From assembly GCA_043740085.1 (NCBI GenBank), contig JAYUCY010000107.1, positions 1-17,588 on the forward strand: a stretch of 17,588 bases of DNA, given 5' to 3'. The DNA comes from UBA668 sp043740085. Lineage in GTDB: Bacteria; Actinomycetota; Acidimicrobiia; Acidimicrobiales; Ilumatobacteraceae. Each line of letters starts with the position of its first letter. Positions within the stretch are counted from its first letter, which is position 1. The notes below the pieces were generated by a model. That model made no database searches and was not told where the DNA came from. It saw nothing but the letters and a program-made list of their open reading frames with translations. Shown here one piece after another: positions 4,659-12,629 of this stretch. Position numbers and translations under genes: made by a program.

Positions 4659-6257
4659 ATGAGTGATGAGCAGACGACTGGCTCCGGTATCCAGACGGAT
4701 TCGGGCATTCCCGTGAAGGCACTGTACGACGCCTCCGACCTGGCGGGCTGGGACCCGGCGACGCAGCTGGGTGCCCCAGGCAAGCCGCCCTACACGCGCG
4801 GCGTGTACCCCACGATGTACCGCGGCAAGTTGTGGACGATGCGCCAATACGCGGGGTTCGGCACCGCAGCCAGTACCAACGAACGGTTCAAGTTCCTCCT
4901 GGAGGCGGGCCAGACCGGTCTCAGCTGTGCCTTCGACCTACCAACGCAGATGGGTTACGACAGCGACCACCCGCGTGCGGAGGGCGAAGTTGGCAAGGTC
5001 GGTGTCGCCATCTCATGCATGGCCGACATGCGTCAGCTGCTGGCCGACCTGCCGTTGGACAAGGTCAGCACCAGCATGACCATCAACTCCACCGGGGCAA
5101 TTCTGTTGCTGATGTACGAGTTGGTGGCCGAGGAGCAGGGAGTGCCCGCCAGCGCAATCAGCGGCACGATTCAGAACGACTTGCTCAAGGAGTACATCGC
5201 TCGCGGTACGTACATCTATCCGCCCAAGCCCTCCATGCGGATCATCACCAACATCTTCGAGTACTGCGCGCAGCATGTACCGAAGTGGAACACCATCAGC
5301 ATCTCCGGCTACCACATCCGCGAGGCCGGCAGCACGGCTGTGCAGGAGATCGCGTTCACAATTGCCAACGGCATCGCGTATGTCGACGCGGCGATTGCCG
5401 CAGGCCTTGATGTTGATGCATTTGCACCGCGCCTCAGCTTCTTTTGGAACGCACACAACAACTTCTTCGAAGAGGTCGCGAAGTTCCGTGCCTCACGGCG
5501 CATTTGGTACAAGCTGATGACCGACCGCTACGGCGCGAAGAAAGAGTCGAGCAAGCTGCTGCGGTTTCATGCGCAGGTGGGCGGCAGCACACTGACCGCG
5601 CAGCAGCCGGAGAACAACATCGTGCGCGTGGCCGTGCAGTCGATGGCGGCCGTCATGGGTGGCACGCAGAGCCTGCACACCAACGGCTACGACGAGGCGC
5701 TGAGCCTGCCCACCGAACGCGCCGCTCGTATCGCCCTGCGTACGCAGCAGATCATCGGCTACGAGAGCGGCATCGCCGACACGCCCGACCCGCTGGCCGG
5801 TAGCTACTTCGTGGAGACGCTGACTGACGAGATCGAGCGCTTGGCATGGGAGTACATCGCCCGCATCGACGAGATGGGCGGCGCCGTCGAAGGCATCGAG
5901 CGCGGGTTTCAGCAAGATGAAATCGAGCAGGCTGCGTATGAGTACACGAAGAGCATCGACAACGATGAGCGCGTGATCGTCGGCCTCAACAAGTTCACGG
6001 TGGACAACGAGCCCGAGTTCGTGATCGCGCCCAGCGATCCTTCCCTCGAGCAGGGCCAGCTGGCCAGTCTGAAGGCGTACAAGGCGAACCGCGATCAGGA
6101 GCTGGTGGCGGCTCGGCTTGCCGCCATTTCGGAAGTGGCCCGCGGCACGGGGAACCTGCTGTATCCGATGAAGGAAGCCCTGCGCGCCGACGCAACGCTT
6201 GGCGAAGTCAGCGATGCGCTGCGCGACGTGTTCGGCGTCTACCAACCGGGCCGCTGA
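4659..6257 (+). CDS. Methylmalonyl-CoA mutase-family large subunit (catalytic TIM-barrel domain only)
   Basis: A 532-residue cytosolic acyl-CoA mutase large subunit for coenzyme-B12-dependent carbon-skeleton rearrangement. Diagnostic stretches are TMRQYAGFGTAASTNERF (60-77), TGLSCAFDLPTQMGYDSDHP, SISISGYHIREAGSTAVQE and GGTQSLHTNGYDEALSLPTE. Tyr64 sits where methylmalonyl-CoA mutase has Tyr89; isobutyryl-CoA mutase has Phe and 2-hydroxyisobutyryl-CoA mutase has Ile there. This favours methylmalonyl-CoA as substrate. The protein ends after the barrel with no cobalamin-binding DxHxxG domain. A separate small subunit must be supplied from elsewhere, because none is in the window. ATG 4659 is preferred over the longer frame from 4581, whose extra 26 residues are not mutase-like. 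The lipoprotein gene begins 5 bases after the stop. Confidence 0.9.
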   Translation: MSDEQTTGSGIQTDSGIPVKALYDASDLAGWDPATQLGAPGKPPYTRGVYPTMYRGKLWTMRQYAGFGTAASTNERFKFLLEAGQTGLSCAFDLPTQMGYDSDHPRAEGEVGKVGVAISCMADMRQLLADLPLDKVSTSMTINSTGAILLLMYELVAEEQGVPASAISGTIQNDLLKEYIARGTYIYPPKPSMRIITNIFEYCAQHVPKWNTISISGYHIREAGSTAVQEIAFTIANGIAYVDAAIAAGLDVDAFAPRLSFFWNAHNNFFEEVAKFRASRRIWYKLMTDRYGAKKESSKLLRFHAQVGGSTLTAQQPENNIVRVAVQSMAAVMGGTQSLHTNGYDEALSLPTERAARIALRTQQIIGYESGIADTPDPLAGSYFVETLTDEIERLAWEYIARIDEMGGAVEGIERGFQQDEIEQAAYEYTKSIDNDERVIVGLNKFTVDNEPEFVIAPSDPSLEQGQLASLKAYKANRDQELVAARLAAISEVARGTGNLLYPMKEALRADATLGEVSDALRDVFGVYQPGR

Positions 6258-6262
6258 CCTCC

Positions 6263-6829
6263 GTGCACGCGGCCCGATACGTGATCGCGCTGCTGTCGTC
6301 AGCAGCGATGCTGGTGGCGTGCAGCGGCACGAACGTCCAGCCGCCCGACACGGTCGGCGCGGTTCCGCTGGTGAGCGATGCGGGCACGTTGCTGCCGGTG
6401 CAGCCCGACACGGTGCCGCCTGACAACACCGCGACAATCGCACCCGGGACACTTTTCAACGGCGACCCGTGCACGGCGTTGGTCGACACCGACTTTCGAT
6501 CCGTCACGATTGCTGGCGTTTCGACGGGCACGCTGACTGCGTTCAGCCTGCTGGGCGAAGACACCTGCGGGTACGACGTACGTGCGGGAGGCAACGACTA
6601 TCAAGTCATCGTGCAGGCGGCATCGGCTGACGACTTCGACCATCCAGTCACCACAGCGCAGGAGATCGACAAGTTCGATGATCTCGGCGAGGAGGCCATT
6701 GGCGTGGCCCGTGGCGACGACCACTATGAGGTGATTGTGCGCGTCAGGAACGGCTACTTCGGCGTGACCACCCCGGACAAGGCAAGTGCCCGCGCGCTTG
6801 CCGCGAAGGCCGTCGAGAGGGCCAGCTAG
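6263..6829 (+). CDS. Small secreted lipoprotein, DUF3558-like
   Basis: A 188-residue predicted lipoprotein. The N-terminus has a short basic region (Arg5), a hydrophobic core and the lipobox LVAC with Cys20 as the lipidation site. A Pro/Thr/Asp-rich linker follows, then a folded domain from about residue 67. The domain carries DPCTALV (Cys70) and EDTCGYDV (Cys97), spaced like the paired cysteines of DUF3558 lipoproteins of actinobacteria. The DUF3558 link is by eye and uncertain. The GTG at 6263 is chosen because later starts would remove the basic n-region of the signal peptide. It lies 5 bases after the mutase stop, so co-transcription is likely although no functional link is evident. It converges on the nitroreductase-family gene. 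Confidence 0.75.
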   Translation: MHAARYVIALLSSAAMLVACSGTNVQPPDTVGAVPLVSDAGTLLPVQPDTVPPDNTATIAPGTLFNGDPCTALVDTDFRSVTIAGVSTGTLTAFSLLGEDTCGYDVRAGGNDYQVIVQAASADDFDHPVTTAQEIDKFDDLGEEAIGVARGDDHYEVIVRVRNGYFGVTTPDKASARALAAKAVERAS

Positions 6830-6841
6830 TCAACGATTTTG

Positions 6842-7417
6842 TCAGTCAACAAGGTGAAGCGTCATCGGTGGGCGCTCAGGAGCAACGGCGGTCTCAGTAG
6901 CCCAGCCAAGGTAGATGAGCGCGGCGACGTGGGTGTCGGGCTCGAAATCGCAGAGTTCGACGACGGCGTCGTTCGCGCCTCGCGGACACGAACTCCAGAA
7001 GCTGGCCAGACCAATCGAGGTGGCCGCCAGCAGGATGTTCTGTACGCCCGCAGCAACAGCGTCGCGGTTCTCTTCGGTTCGAGTGTCGCTGTCGCCGGCT
7101 GCCGCACCAACGACCAAGACGGACGGAGTACGCAGATACTTGGTGCGCGCCTTGGCGATCTTCTCCGACGGATCGCCATGCAATTCCATGGCGTCGGCGA
7201 TGGTGTTGCCGAGACGAGCGCGTCCGTTGCCCTCGGCAACGGCGAAACGCCACGGCCAGGTGCGCTTGTGGTTCGGGGCCCACTGTGCCAGCTCGCACAG
7301 CTGCTCGACGATGGCACGCGGTACGGCCAGTTCCTTGTCGACCACCATGCTGGTGCGGCGCGACCGTGCCAGCTCAGCGAAACCACCCATCTCCTTGTCG
7401 TTAAGCGTCATAGTCAT
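6842..7417 (-). CDS. Nitroreductase-family FMN-dependent oxidoreductase
   Basis: A 191-residue cytosolic flavoprotein of the nitroreductase fold, the usual length for the short subfamily. The FMN-phosphate-binding SRRTS (residues 19-23) near the N-terminus and the WAPNHKRTWPWRF segment (about 46-58) are the clearest marks. GVQNILLAATSIGLASFWSS is the typical cofactor-side helix. The native substrate is unknown; members reduce nitro compounds, quinones or aldehydes with NAD(P)H. ATG 7417 is the likely start, with ATG 7411 and TTG 7420 also in frame. No ribosome binding site precedes them. A TACAGT at 7435-7440 on the same strand could be the -10 element. The acyl-CoA synthetase gene lies 69 bases upstream on the same strand. 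Confidence 0.85.
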   Translation of the reverse strand: MTMTLNDKEMGGFAELARSRRTSMVVDKELAVPRAIVEQLCELAQWAPNHKRTWPWRFAVAEGNGRARLGNTIADAMELHGDPSEKIAKARTKYLRTPSVLVVGAAAGDSDTRTEENRDAVAAGVQNILLAATSIGLASFWSSCPRGANDAVVELCDFEPDTHVAALIYLGWATETAVAPERPPMTLHLVD

Positions 7418-7486
7418 CAAGTGTCATGAATGAGACTGTAGATGCGCAACGACCGGATCCGTCCAGCGTCGTCAGACCGGCGTGGC

Positions 7487-9214
7487 TCATTCGCCGACTA
7501 GCTCTTTTCGCAGTTCGCGCTTCAGGAACTTGCCGCTGGCGTTGCGCGGAATCGGCTCGTTGCGGAACCATACGGTTGCGGGGATCTTGTGCTTGGCCAG
7601 GCTGACGGAAAGAAATTCGGCCAGCTCCGGTTGCGTGAGGCTGTGACCCTCGCGCAGCACGATGACGGCGGCCACCTCCTCGCCGAGGCGCTCGTCAGGG
7701 ATGCCGAAGACGGCGGCCTCGGCGATGGCTTCGTGGTGATAAATGGCCGTTTCGACTTCGCTGCAAAAGACGTTCTCGCCACCACGAAGCACCATGTCCT
7801 TGGCGCGATCGACGATGAAGACGAACCCGTCATCATCGATGAGTGCGATGTCGCCGGTGTTGAGCCAGCCGTCGTGGATGCTGTCGTTGGTGGCTTCCGG
7901 GCGGTTGAGGTAGCCCTTGATCACGACGGCGCCACGGACACATAGCACACCTCGCGTCGAGGCATGCGCGGGCAAATCGTTGCCCTCCTCGTCAACGAGC
8001 TTGGCCTCCAGCGTGGGCACGATGGGGCCGCACGAAGCGGGCTTGGCAATAAACCAGCGCGATGAGTTGGCAGTGATGATGCCGCACGTCTCGGTCATGC
8101 CGTAGCCGGTGGCCGGCTGGCCGTTCTTCAAGGCACCAGCGATCTTGCCCACGAGGTCCGGTTGCAAGGCTGAGCCGCCGCCGCCCATGCCGGACAGCGT
8201 GGACGTGTTGCGCTTCTCCCAATCGGGGTGCATCAGCAACTCGCGGCTCATCGTTGGCACGCCGCTGAAGTTGGTGACGCCCTCGCGCTCGATCAGCTCC
8301 AGCGCTCGGCCCGGGTCCCACTTGTAGGTAAGGATCAGTCGGCCGCCGGCGATGGTGGCGGGGTGTAGCAGGCAGTTGCAGGCGGTGACGTGGAACAGCG
8401 GGGTCGGCGCCATGAACACCGGCTGCGCGGGCGCAGCGGGAACGTTGGTGGGTGCGGGGACATCGCCGGCGGCGATGGCCTTCGTTTCGGCCAGGATGGT
8501 GGTCGCGCCCATCGCCATGAGGTTCAAAATGTTGTGCACCGAACCGCGGTGGGTCAGCTGCGCACCCTTCGGGAAGCCAGTTGTACCGGACGTATAGAAA
8601 ATGGTCGCATCGTCGTCGGGATCGATGGCAACCTCGGGCAGCGTGCCCGGGTCGTCGGCAGCCATCACTTCGGCCCACGTCGTGACGCCGCCGGGGGCAG
8701 AGCGCTCGGTGCGCACCGAGATGATGTGCATCGGGCGCTGCTCGGGCATGTGGCCAAGGCGCTCAAGGCGCTCATCATCGGCGATGAGTACGACGGGCTC
8801 GCTGTCGTTGAACGCGTACTCCATCTCGGGTGCCGTCCACCACGCGTTCATCCCAACGGCCGCAGCACCCACGCACACGGTGGCCCAATAGGCCACTACC
8901 CATTCCGAGTAGTTGCGCATGGCGATGGCCACCCGGCTCCCGGGGTGCACGCCGTTGGCAACCAAGTGTGCGGCCAGCTTGCGCACCTGTGCGTGAATCT
9001 CGTCGTAGGTATACCGCTCGTCTTCGTAGACCAGGTAGTCCTTCGGGCCATGGGCAGCCGATTCCTCCCACACCACTCGCATGGTGGGCGGGCTCGCGGC
9101 ATACACCTTCAGCGGCACCCCACGAATAATTTCGGTAGTGGTGGCGAAGGGTGAACCGGGGGCGTCGAGTTCCGCACGGGCGGCGAGATAGTGGTGAATC
9201 ACGCCGGTGATCAT
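7487..9214 (-). CDS. AMP-forming acyl-CoA synthetase (class I adenylate-forming enzyme)
   Basis: A 575-residue cytosolic ligase that activates a carboxylic acid to its adenylate and then to a CoA thioester. All core motifs are intact: the P-loop TSGTTGFPKG (208-217), YGMTET (371-376), TGD (453-455), the hinge region DRAKDMVLRGGENV (469-482) and the catalytic Lys562 in PRNASGKFLKREL. The substrate cannot be read from the sequence. The overall form resembles medium- or long-chain fatty-acid or aromatic-acid ligases used with beta-oxidation. ATG 9214 is the only reasonable start, and upstream a minus-strand TTGACA occurs near 9240 without a convincing -10. The gene is divergent from tag and is followed by the nitroreductase-family gene on the same strand. 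Confidence 0.92.
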   Translation of the reverse strand: MITGVIHHYLAARAELDAPGSPFATTTEIIRGVPLKVYAASPPTMRVVWEESAAHGPKDYLVYEDERYTYDEIHAQVRKLAAHLVANGVHPGSRVAIAMRNYSEWVVAYWATVCVGAAAVGMNAWWTAPEMEYAFNDSEPVVLIADDERLERLGHMPEQRPMHIISVRTERSAPGGVTTWAEVMAADDPGTLPEVAIDPDDDATIFYTSGTTGFPKGAQLTHRGSVHNILNLMAMGATTILAETKAIAAGDVPAPTNVPAAPAQPVFMAPTPLFHVTACNCLLHPATIAGGRLILTYKWDPGRALELIEREGVTNFSGVPTMSRELLMHPDWEKRNTSTLSGMGGGGSALQPDLVGKIAGALKNGQPATGYGMTETCGIITANSSRWFIAKPASCGPIVPTLEAKLVDEEGNDLPAHASTRGVLCVRGAVVIKGYLNRPEATNDSIHDGWLNTGDIALIDDDGFVFIVDRAKDMVLRGGENVFCSEVETAIYHHEAIAEAAVFGIPDERLGEEVAAVIVLREGHSLTQPELAEFLSVSLAKHKIPATVWFRNEPIPRNASGKFLKRELRKELVGE

Positions 9215-9255
9215 TGCCGACGACGCACGCCGCTCGCAATGTCAAGCGTCGTTGG

Positions 9256-9261
9256 TACGTT
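9256..9261 (+). promoter_or_regulatory. Predicted -10 element for tag
   Basis: TACGTT ends 6 nt before ATG 9268, so the transcript is expected to start at the start codon or within a base or two of it. No Shine-Dalgarno sequence precedes tag, which fits leaderless expression. Confidence 0.45.
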
Positions 9262-9267
9262 GGGTAA

Positions 9268-9849
9268 ATGGCGAGCGAGCGGTTGCGGGTGGGTGCGGAC
9301 GGTGTGACCAGGTGTTGGTGGTGTGGCGACGATCCGCTGTACGTCGCCTACCACGACAACGAGTGGGGCCATGAGGTCACGGGAGATGTGCGCCTGTTCG
9401 AGAAGTTCTGTTTGGAGGGCTTCCAGTCGGGCCTGTCGTGGCTGACGATCCTGCGCAAGCGGGAGAACTTTCGTGTCGCGTTTGACAACTTCCATCTGGA
9501 GACCGTGGCCGCGTACGACGAGGGTGATGTGGCCCGACTGCTGGGCGATGCTGGCATCGTGCGCCATCGCGGCAAGATCCACAGCACCATCAACAACGCC
9601 GGGCGAGCGCTGGAGCTGCGCGAGGAGTTCGGGTCGCTGTACGCCTATGTGTCGCAGTATCGCCCCACGCGTACCACCCGGCTGATGGTCGAAGGCGAAC
9701 TTTTGGCCACCTGCCCCGAATCTGTGGGGATGTCGACCGACTTGAAGCAGCGCGGCTGGAGCTTCGTGGGCCCCACCACCATGTACGCCTTTATGCAGGC
9801 AATGGGCATGGTCAACGACCACATCAAAGGCTGCGAACGCGAGCCCTAG
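9268..9849 (+). CDS. tag: DNA-3-methyladenine glycosylase I
   Basis: A 193-residue DNA-repair glycosylase that excises 3-methyladenine from alkylated DNA. The zinc-snap ligands typical of Tag are present at both ends: Cys16 (RCWWCGDDPLYVAYHDNEWG) and His29 near the N-terminus, His185 and Cys189 (MVNDHIKGC) near the C-terminus. Glu50 in LEGFQSGLSWLTILRKRENF corresponds to the conserved active-site Glu. Length and motif order match the family. ATG 9268 is supported by a -10-like TACGTT just upstream and lies 53 bases from the divergent acyl-CoA synthetase start. It converges on dapD, with a hairpin region between them. Confidence 0.95.
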   Translation: MASERLRVGADGVTRCWWCGDDPLYVAYHDNEWGHEVTGDVRLFEKFCLEGFQSGLSWLTILRKRENFRVAFDNFHLETVAAYDEGDVARLLGDAGIVRHRGKIHSTINNAGRALELREEFGSLYAYVSQYRPTRTTRLMVEGELLATCPESVGMSTDLKQRGWSFVGPTTMYAFMQAMGMVNDHIKGCEREP

Positions 9850-9853
9850 TGGG

Positions 9854-9906
9854 GGTTCCAACGACAATGGAGGGTTCCAACGACCTGGGGCGGTGTTGGA
9901 ACCCTC
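9854..9906. terminator. Hairpin region between convergent tag and dapD
   Basis: A perfect 12-bp inverted repeat (9870-9881 GAGGGTTCCAAC with 9895-9906) encloses a 13-base loop just after tag and just before the dapD stop on the other strand. A second direct copy of GGTTCCAACGAC at 9854-9865 matches 9874-9885 and could pair with the same right arm, giving two alternative stems. There is no T-run. The position favours a bidirectional transcription end, as often seen without U-tails in actinobacteria. Confidence 0.65.
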
Positions 9907-9928
9907 GATGAGGGCTGTGGGTGGGCGG

Positions 9929-10858
9929 TCAGTTGGCGTGGAGGGCGGCGTTCAAGCCATCCCATTTGGCGCTGCGGGGGAGTGCCTCCACCGCGCCGGA
10001 CTGGCTGTTGCGGCGATAGAGCAGGCCACCCTTGCCGCTGAGTTGGCGGGCCTTGACGACCTCGACGCCGTCGGGGCCGTGCACCGCAACCAATGTGCCG
10101 GCGGTGACGTAGAGGCCGGCCTCGACCACGCACTCGTCGCCCAAACTGATACCGATACCGGCTTCCGCACCCAGCAGACACCGTTCGCCGATGGTGACCT
10201 GTTCCATACCGCCGCCCGACAGCGTGCCCATGATGCTGGCGCCACCGCCGATATCGCTGCCGTCGCCGACGAGGATGCCCTGCCCAATGCGCCCCTCGAC
10301 CATCGAGGTGCCCAGCGTGCCGGCGTTGAAGTTGACGAAACCCTCGTGCATCACGGTGGTGCCGACAGCGAGGTGGGCGCCAAGGCGCACGCGATCGGCG
10401 TCGGCAATCCGCACGCCGGTGGGGACGACGTAGTCGGTCATGCGCGGGAACTTGTCGAGGCCGTGCACGGTCAGCACTCCGCCGTTGTGACGCACCCGCC
10501 AGCGCAGCTCTTCGATGCCGTCGACGGGGGCAGGGCCGAGGTTGGTCCAGGCCACGTTGGGCAGCAGGCCGAAGATTCCCTCCAGGTTGATGGTGCGCGG
10601 CACCATCAAGCGATGCGACAGCAGATGGAGCCGCAGATAGACGTCGCTGGCGGACGTGGGTGGGGTGTCGGTATCGATGTGCACCTGCACGGCACGCACG
10701 CTCACCCGTCGCACGTCGTCGCGGCGGGCAGCCGTGGTGTACGCCTCGAACGCCTCGGGCTGCGGCTCGTCGCCCAAGCCCAGCTCGCGGAACCAGGTGT
10801 CCAGCACGGTGCCGCCGTCGGTGATGGTGGCGAGCCCTCGGCCCCAGGCAGCGGTCAT
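9929..10858 (-). CDS. dapD: Tetrahydrodipicolinate N-succinyltransferase, actinobacterial type
   Basis: A 309-residue cytosolic enzyme of lysine and diaminopimelate biosynthesis that transfers succinyl from succinyl-CoA to tetrahydrodipicolinate. The sequence follows Mycobacterium tuberculosis DapD closely from memory. Shared stretches are YLRLHLLSHRLMVPRTIN, DKFPRMTDYVVPTGVRIAD, GTTVMHEGFVNFNAGTLG, GDGSDIGGGASIMGTLSGGG and the very C-terminal ALHAN. The middle and C-terminal parts form the left-handed parallel beta-helix of hexapeptide-repeat acyltransferases, which work as trimers. ATG 10858 has GGAG at 10865-10868, 6 bases upstream. lysS ends 38 bases upstream on the same strand, so the two may be co-transcribed. 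Confidence 0.96.
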   Translation of the reverse strand: MTAAWGRGLATITDGGTVLDTWFRELGLGDEPQPEAFEAYTTAARRDDVRRVSVRAVQVHIDTDTPPTSASDVYLRLHLLSHRLMVPRTINLEGIFGLLPNVAWTNLGPAPVDGIEELRWRVRHNGGVLTVHGLDKFPRMTDYVVPTGVRIADADRVRLGAHLAVGTTVMHEGFVNFNAGTLGTSMVEGRIGQGILVGDGSDIGGGASIMGTLSGGGMEQVTIGERCLLGAEAGIGISLGDECVVEAGLYVTAGTLVAVHGPDGVEVVKARQLSGKGGLLYRRNSQSGAVEALPRSAKWDGLNAALHAN

Positions 10859-10896
10859 GGTGTACTCCGAACTTTCGACATTAGAAAGCTTGCACT

Positions 10897-12495
10897 CTAA
10901 AATACTTCAGGGCGCAGGGTGGGGAACAGGATGACTTCCTTGATGCTGTTCACTCCGGCGATCAGCATCGCCACCCGGTCCATGCCAATCCCCAAACCGC
11001 CCGTCGGGGGCAGCCCGTACTCCAGGGCCCGCAGGTAGTCCTCGTCGATCGCGGTCGCGGCTTCGTCGTCGCCGAGGTCCTTGGCCGTCTGCTCGTCCTC
11101 GAACCGTTGGCGTTGCTCGACCGGGTCATTCAGCTCGCTGTATCCGTTGGCAATCTCGCGACCGCCGATGAACAACTCGAATCGCTCCGTCAGGTGCGGA
11201 TCATTGCGGTCGACGCGAGCCAACGGTGAGATCTCGACGGGGTGTCCGGTGACAAAGGTAGGCGCAATGAGCATGTGTTCGGCGGTCGCCTCGAACAGTT
11301 CCTCGATGATCTTGCCTGAACCCCAGCGCGGCGCGCACGAGACGCCGTGCTTCGTCGCGAGCTCGCGCAGCTCCTCAACTGGCTGCGAGGGGTGCACCGC
11401 GACCCCAATGGCTTCCTCGATCAGATCGATCATCCGCGCCTGTCGCCACGGTTGCGCGAGGTCGACTTCCAGCGTCGTCTCGTTCGGGCCGAACACGGTC
11501 ACCACGGAGGTGCCGGTGGCATCGATCGCAGCCCGAGTGATCAGTGCCTCGGTGATCTCGATCATCTCTCGATAGTCGCCGTACGCCTGGTACAGCTCCA
11601 TCATCGTGAACTCGGGGTTGTGGCGCGTGCTCATGCCCTCGTTGCGGAAGATGCGGCCGATCTCGAACACGCGCTCCATGCCACCAACGATCAGTCGCTT
11701 GAGGTGCAGCTCCAGGGCGATACGAAGATACAACTGCATGTCGAGCGTGTTGTGATGCGTAACGAACGGACGGGCATGCGCGCCGCCCGCCTCCATGTGC
11801 AGCACGGGTGTCTCGACCTCGATGTAGCTGCGGCCGTGCAACGTGCGGCGGAAGCTGGCGATGATCTCGTGACGGATGCGGAAGTTGCGCCGCGCATCTT
11901 CGTTGACGATCAGGTCCGCGTAGCGCTGACGAAAGCGGGTGTCGGTGTCGGTGAGCCCGTGCCACTTGTCGGGCAGCGGACGGACGGCCTTCGACAGCAG
12001 TTCGAAACGCGTCACCTTCACGCTCAGCTCCCCCTTGCGAGTGGTCATGACCGTGCCATGCACCCCCACCCAGTCGCCGAGGTCGAGGTCGCGTAGCGCG
12101 TCAAACGCATCGTCACCGATGACAGCCTTGGAGACAAACAACTGCACCTCATCGTCGCGATCACGCACCGTCGCGAAGATCAGCTTGCCCGAGTCGCGCA
12201 TCAGCATGACCCGCCCTGCGATCGCAACTTCGATCTCGGTCTCGGTGCCGGCCTCGAGGCCGCCGTGCTGCGCGCGCAGCTCGGTGAGGGTGCTGGTGCG
12301 ATCGAACCGGTACGGGTAGGGGTTGGCGCCCGCCGCCCGCATCTCGTCCAGCTTCGCCAGACGCTTGGCCTTCTCGGCCACCAGCCCACTACCGCTGGCG
12401 TCGCTGCCAGCTTCATCGGTAGGTACGCGACTGGGTCGTTCATGACTGGGTCGTTCGTGACCGGGTCCTTCGTGAATGGTGTCGTCGCTGCTCAC
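10897..12495 (-). CDS. lysS: Lysyl-tRNA synthetase, class II
   Basis: A 532-residue class II synthetase that charges tRNA-Lys. An N-terminal OB-fold anticodon-binding domain (about 88-168, starting EVAIAGRVMLMRDSGKL) precedes the catalytic domain. Motif 1 ends in YIEVETPVL (224-232), motif 2 is FRNEGMSTRHNPEF (283-296) and motif 3 is GLGIGMDR (500-507). The first 40 or so residues are an extra hydrophilic extension that includes three tandem pentapeptides (HEGPG, HERPS, HERPS at 8-22). The start is GTG 12495, with GGAG at 12500-12503 and a TACCGT -10-like element at 12505-12510. A later start is possible, because the extension is not conserved; the first internal ATG (residue 52) would cut into the conserved region. 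dapD lies downstream. Confidence 0.96.
   Translation of the reverse strand: MSSDDTIHEGPGHERPSHERPSRVPTDEAGSDASGSGLVAEKAKRLAKLDEMRAAGANPYPYRFDRTSTLTELRAQHGGLEAGTETEIEVAIAGRVMLMRDSGKLIFATVRDRDDEVQLFVSKAVIGDDAFDALRDLDLGDWVGVHGTVMTTRKGELSVKVTRFELLSKAVRPLPDKWHGLTDTDTRFRQRYADLIVNEDARRNFRIRHEIIASFRRTLHGRSYIEVETPVLHMEAGGAHARPFVTHHNTLDMQLYLRIALELHLKRLIVGGMERVFEIGRIFRNEGMSTRHNPEFTMMELYQAYGDYREMIEITEALITRAAIDATGTSVVTVFGPNETTLEVDLAQPWRQARMIDLIEEAIGVAVHPSQPVEELRELATKHGVSCAPRWGSGKIIEELFEATAEHMLIAPTFVTGHPVEISPLARVDRNDPHLTERFELFIGGREIANGYSELNDPVEQRQRFEDEQTAKDLGDDEAATAIDEDYLRALEYGLPPTGGLGIGMDRVAMLIAGVNSIKEVILFPTLRPEVF
12430..12474 (-). repeat. Three 15-bp tandem repeats inside the 5' end of lysS
   Basis: Units at 12430-12444, 12445-12459 and 12460-12474 follow the pattern ACYGGGTCSTTCRTG on the plus strand. 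The first two differ at one base. They encode the pentapeptides HEGPG, HERPS and HERPS in the N-terminal extension of LysS. Because the period is a multiple of three, changes in copy number would keep the frame. Confidence 0.8.
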
Positions 12496-12504
12496 AGTGC
12501 TCCG

Positions 12505-12510
12505 ACGGTA
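12505..12510 (-). promoter_or_regulatory. Predicted -10 element for lysS
   Basis: TACCGT on the minus strand ends 9 nt before GTG 12495. The GGAG inside the gap could act as a ribosome binding site only if transcription starts right after the hexamer. Otherwise the transcript is nearly leaderless. Confidence 0.4.
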
Positions 12511-12614
12511 CTCGCTGTACCGAGCCGTCGAACGGTCGATTCGCTGGCGACGCGCCGCTGCAGGGCACCCGCGAGGCGCCGGTGGTAGCTTCCACCTCGG
12601 GCGTAAGTGGTCTC

Positions 12615-12620
12615 AGGAGG
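12615..12620 (+). promoter_or_regulatory. Ribosome binding site deciding the M15 peptidase start
   Basis: AGGAGG directly abuts ATG 12621 but lies 9 bases before ATG 12630, the normal spacing. This selects ATG 12630 over ATG 12621 and over the more distant GTG 12582. Confidence 0.75.
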
Positions 12621-12629
12621 ATGTTTTCG

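Noticed and set aside
5493..6452. Long open frame antisense to the acyl-CoA mutase gene
   Set aside because: High-GC antisense shadow of a well-supported gene with low-complexity composition.
7450..7480. Possible terminator between the acyl-CoA synthetase and nitroreductase genes
   Set aside because: Only the restriction-site-like CGGATCCG dyad and a direct GACCGG repeat are present; no stable stem was found.
8390..9154. Long open frame antisense to the acyl-CoA synthetase
   Set aside because: Same effect: the opposite strand carries all adenylate-forming enzyme motifs.
9893..10900. 335-codon frame antisense to dapD
   Set aside because: dapD matches its family end to end, so this is a shadow frame.
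12525..12535. CCGT-CGA-ACGG dyad between lysS and the M15 gene
   Set aside because: Four-base arms are expected by chance in GC-rich DNA.
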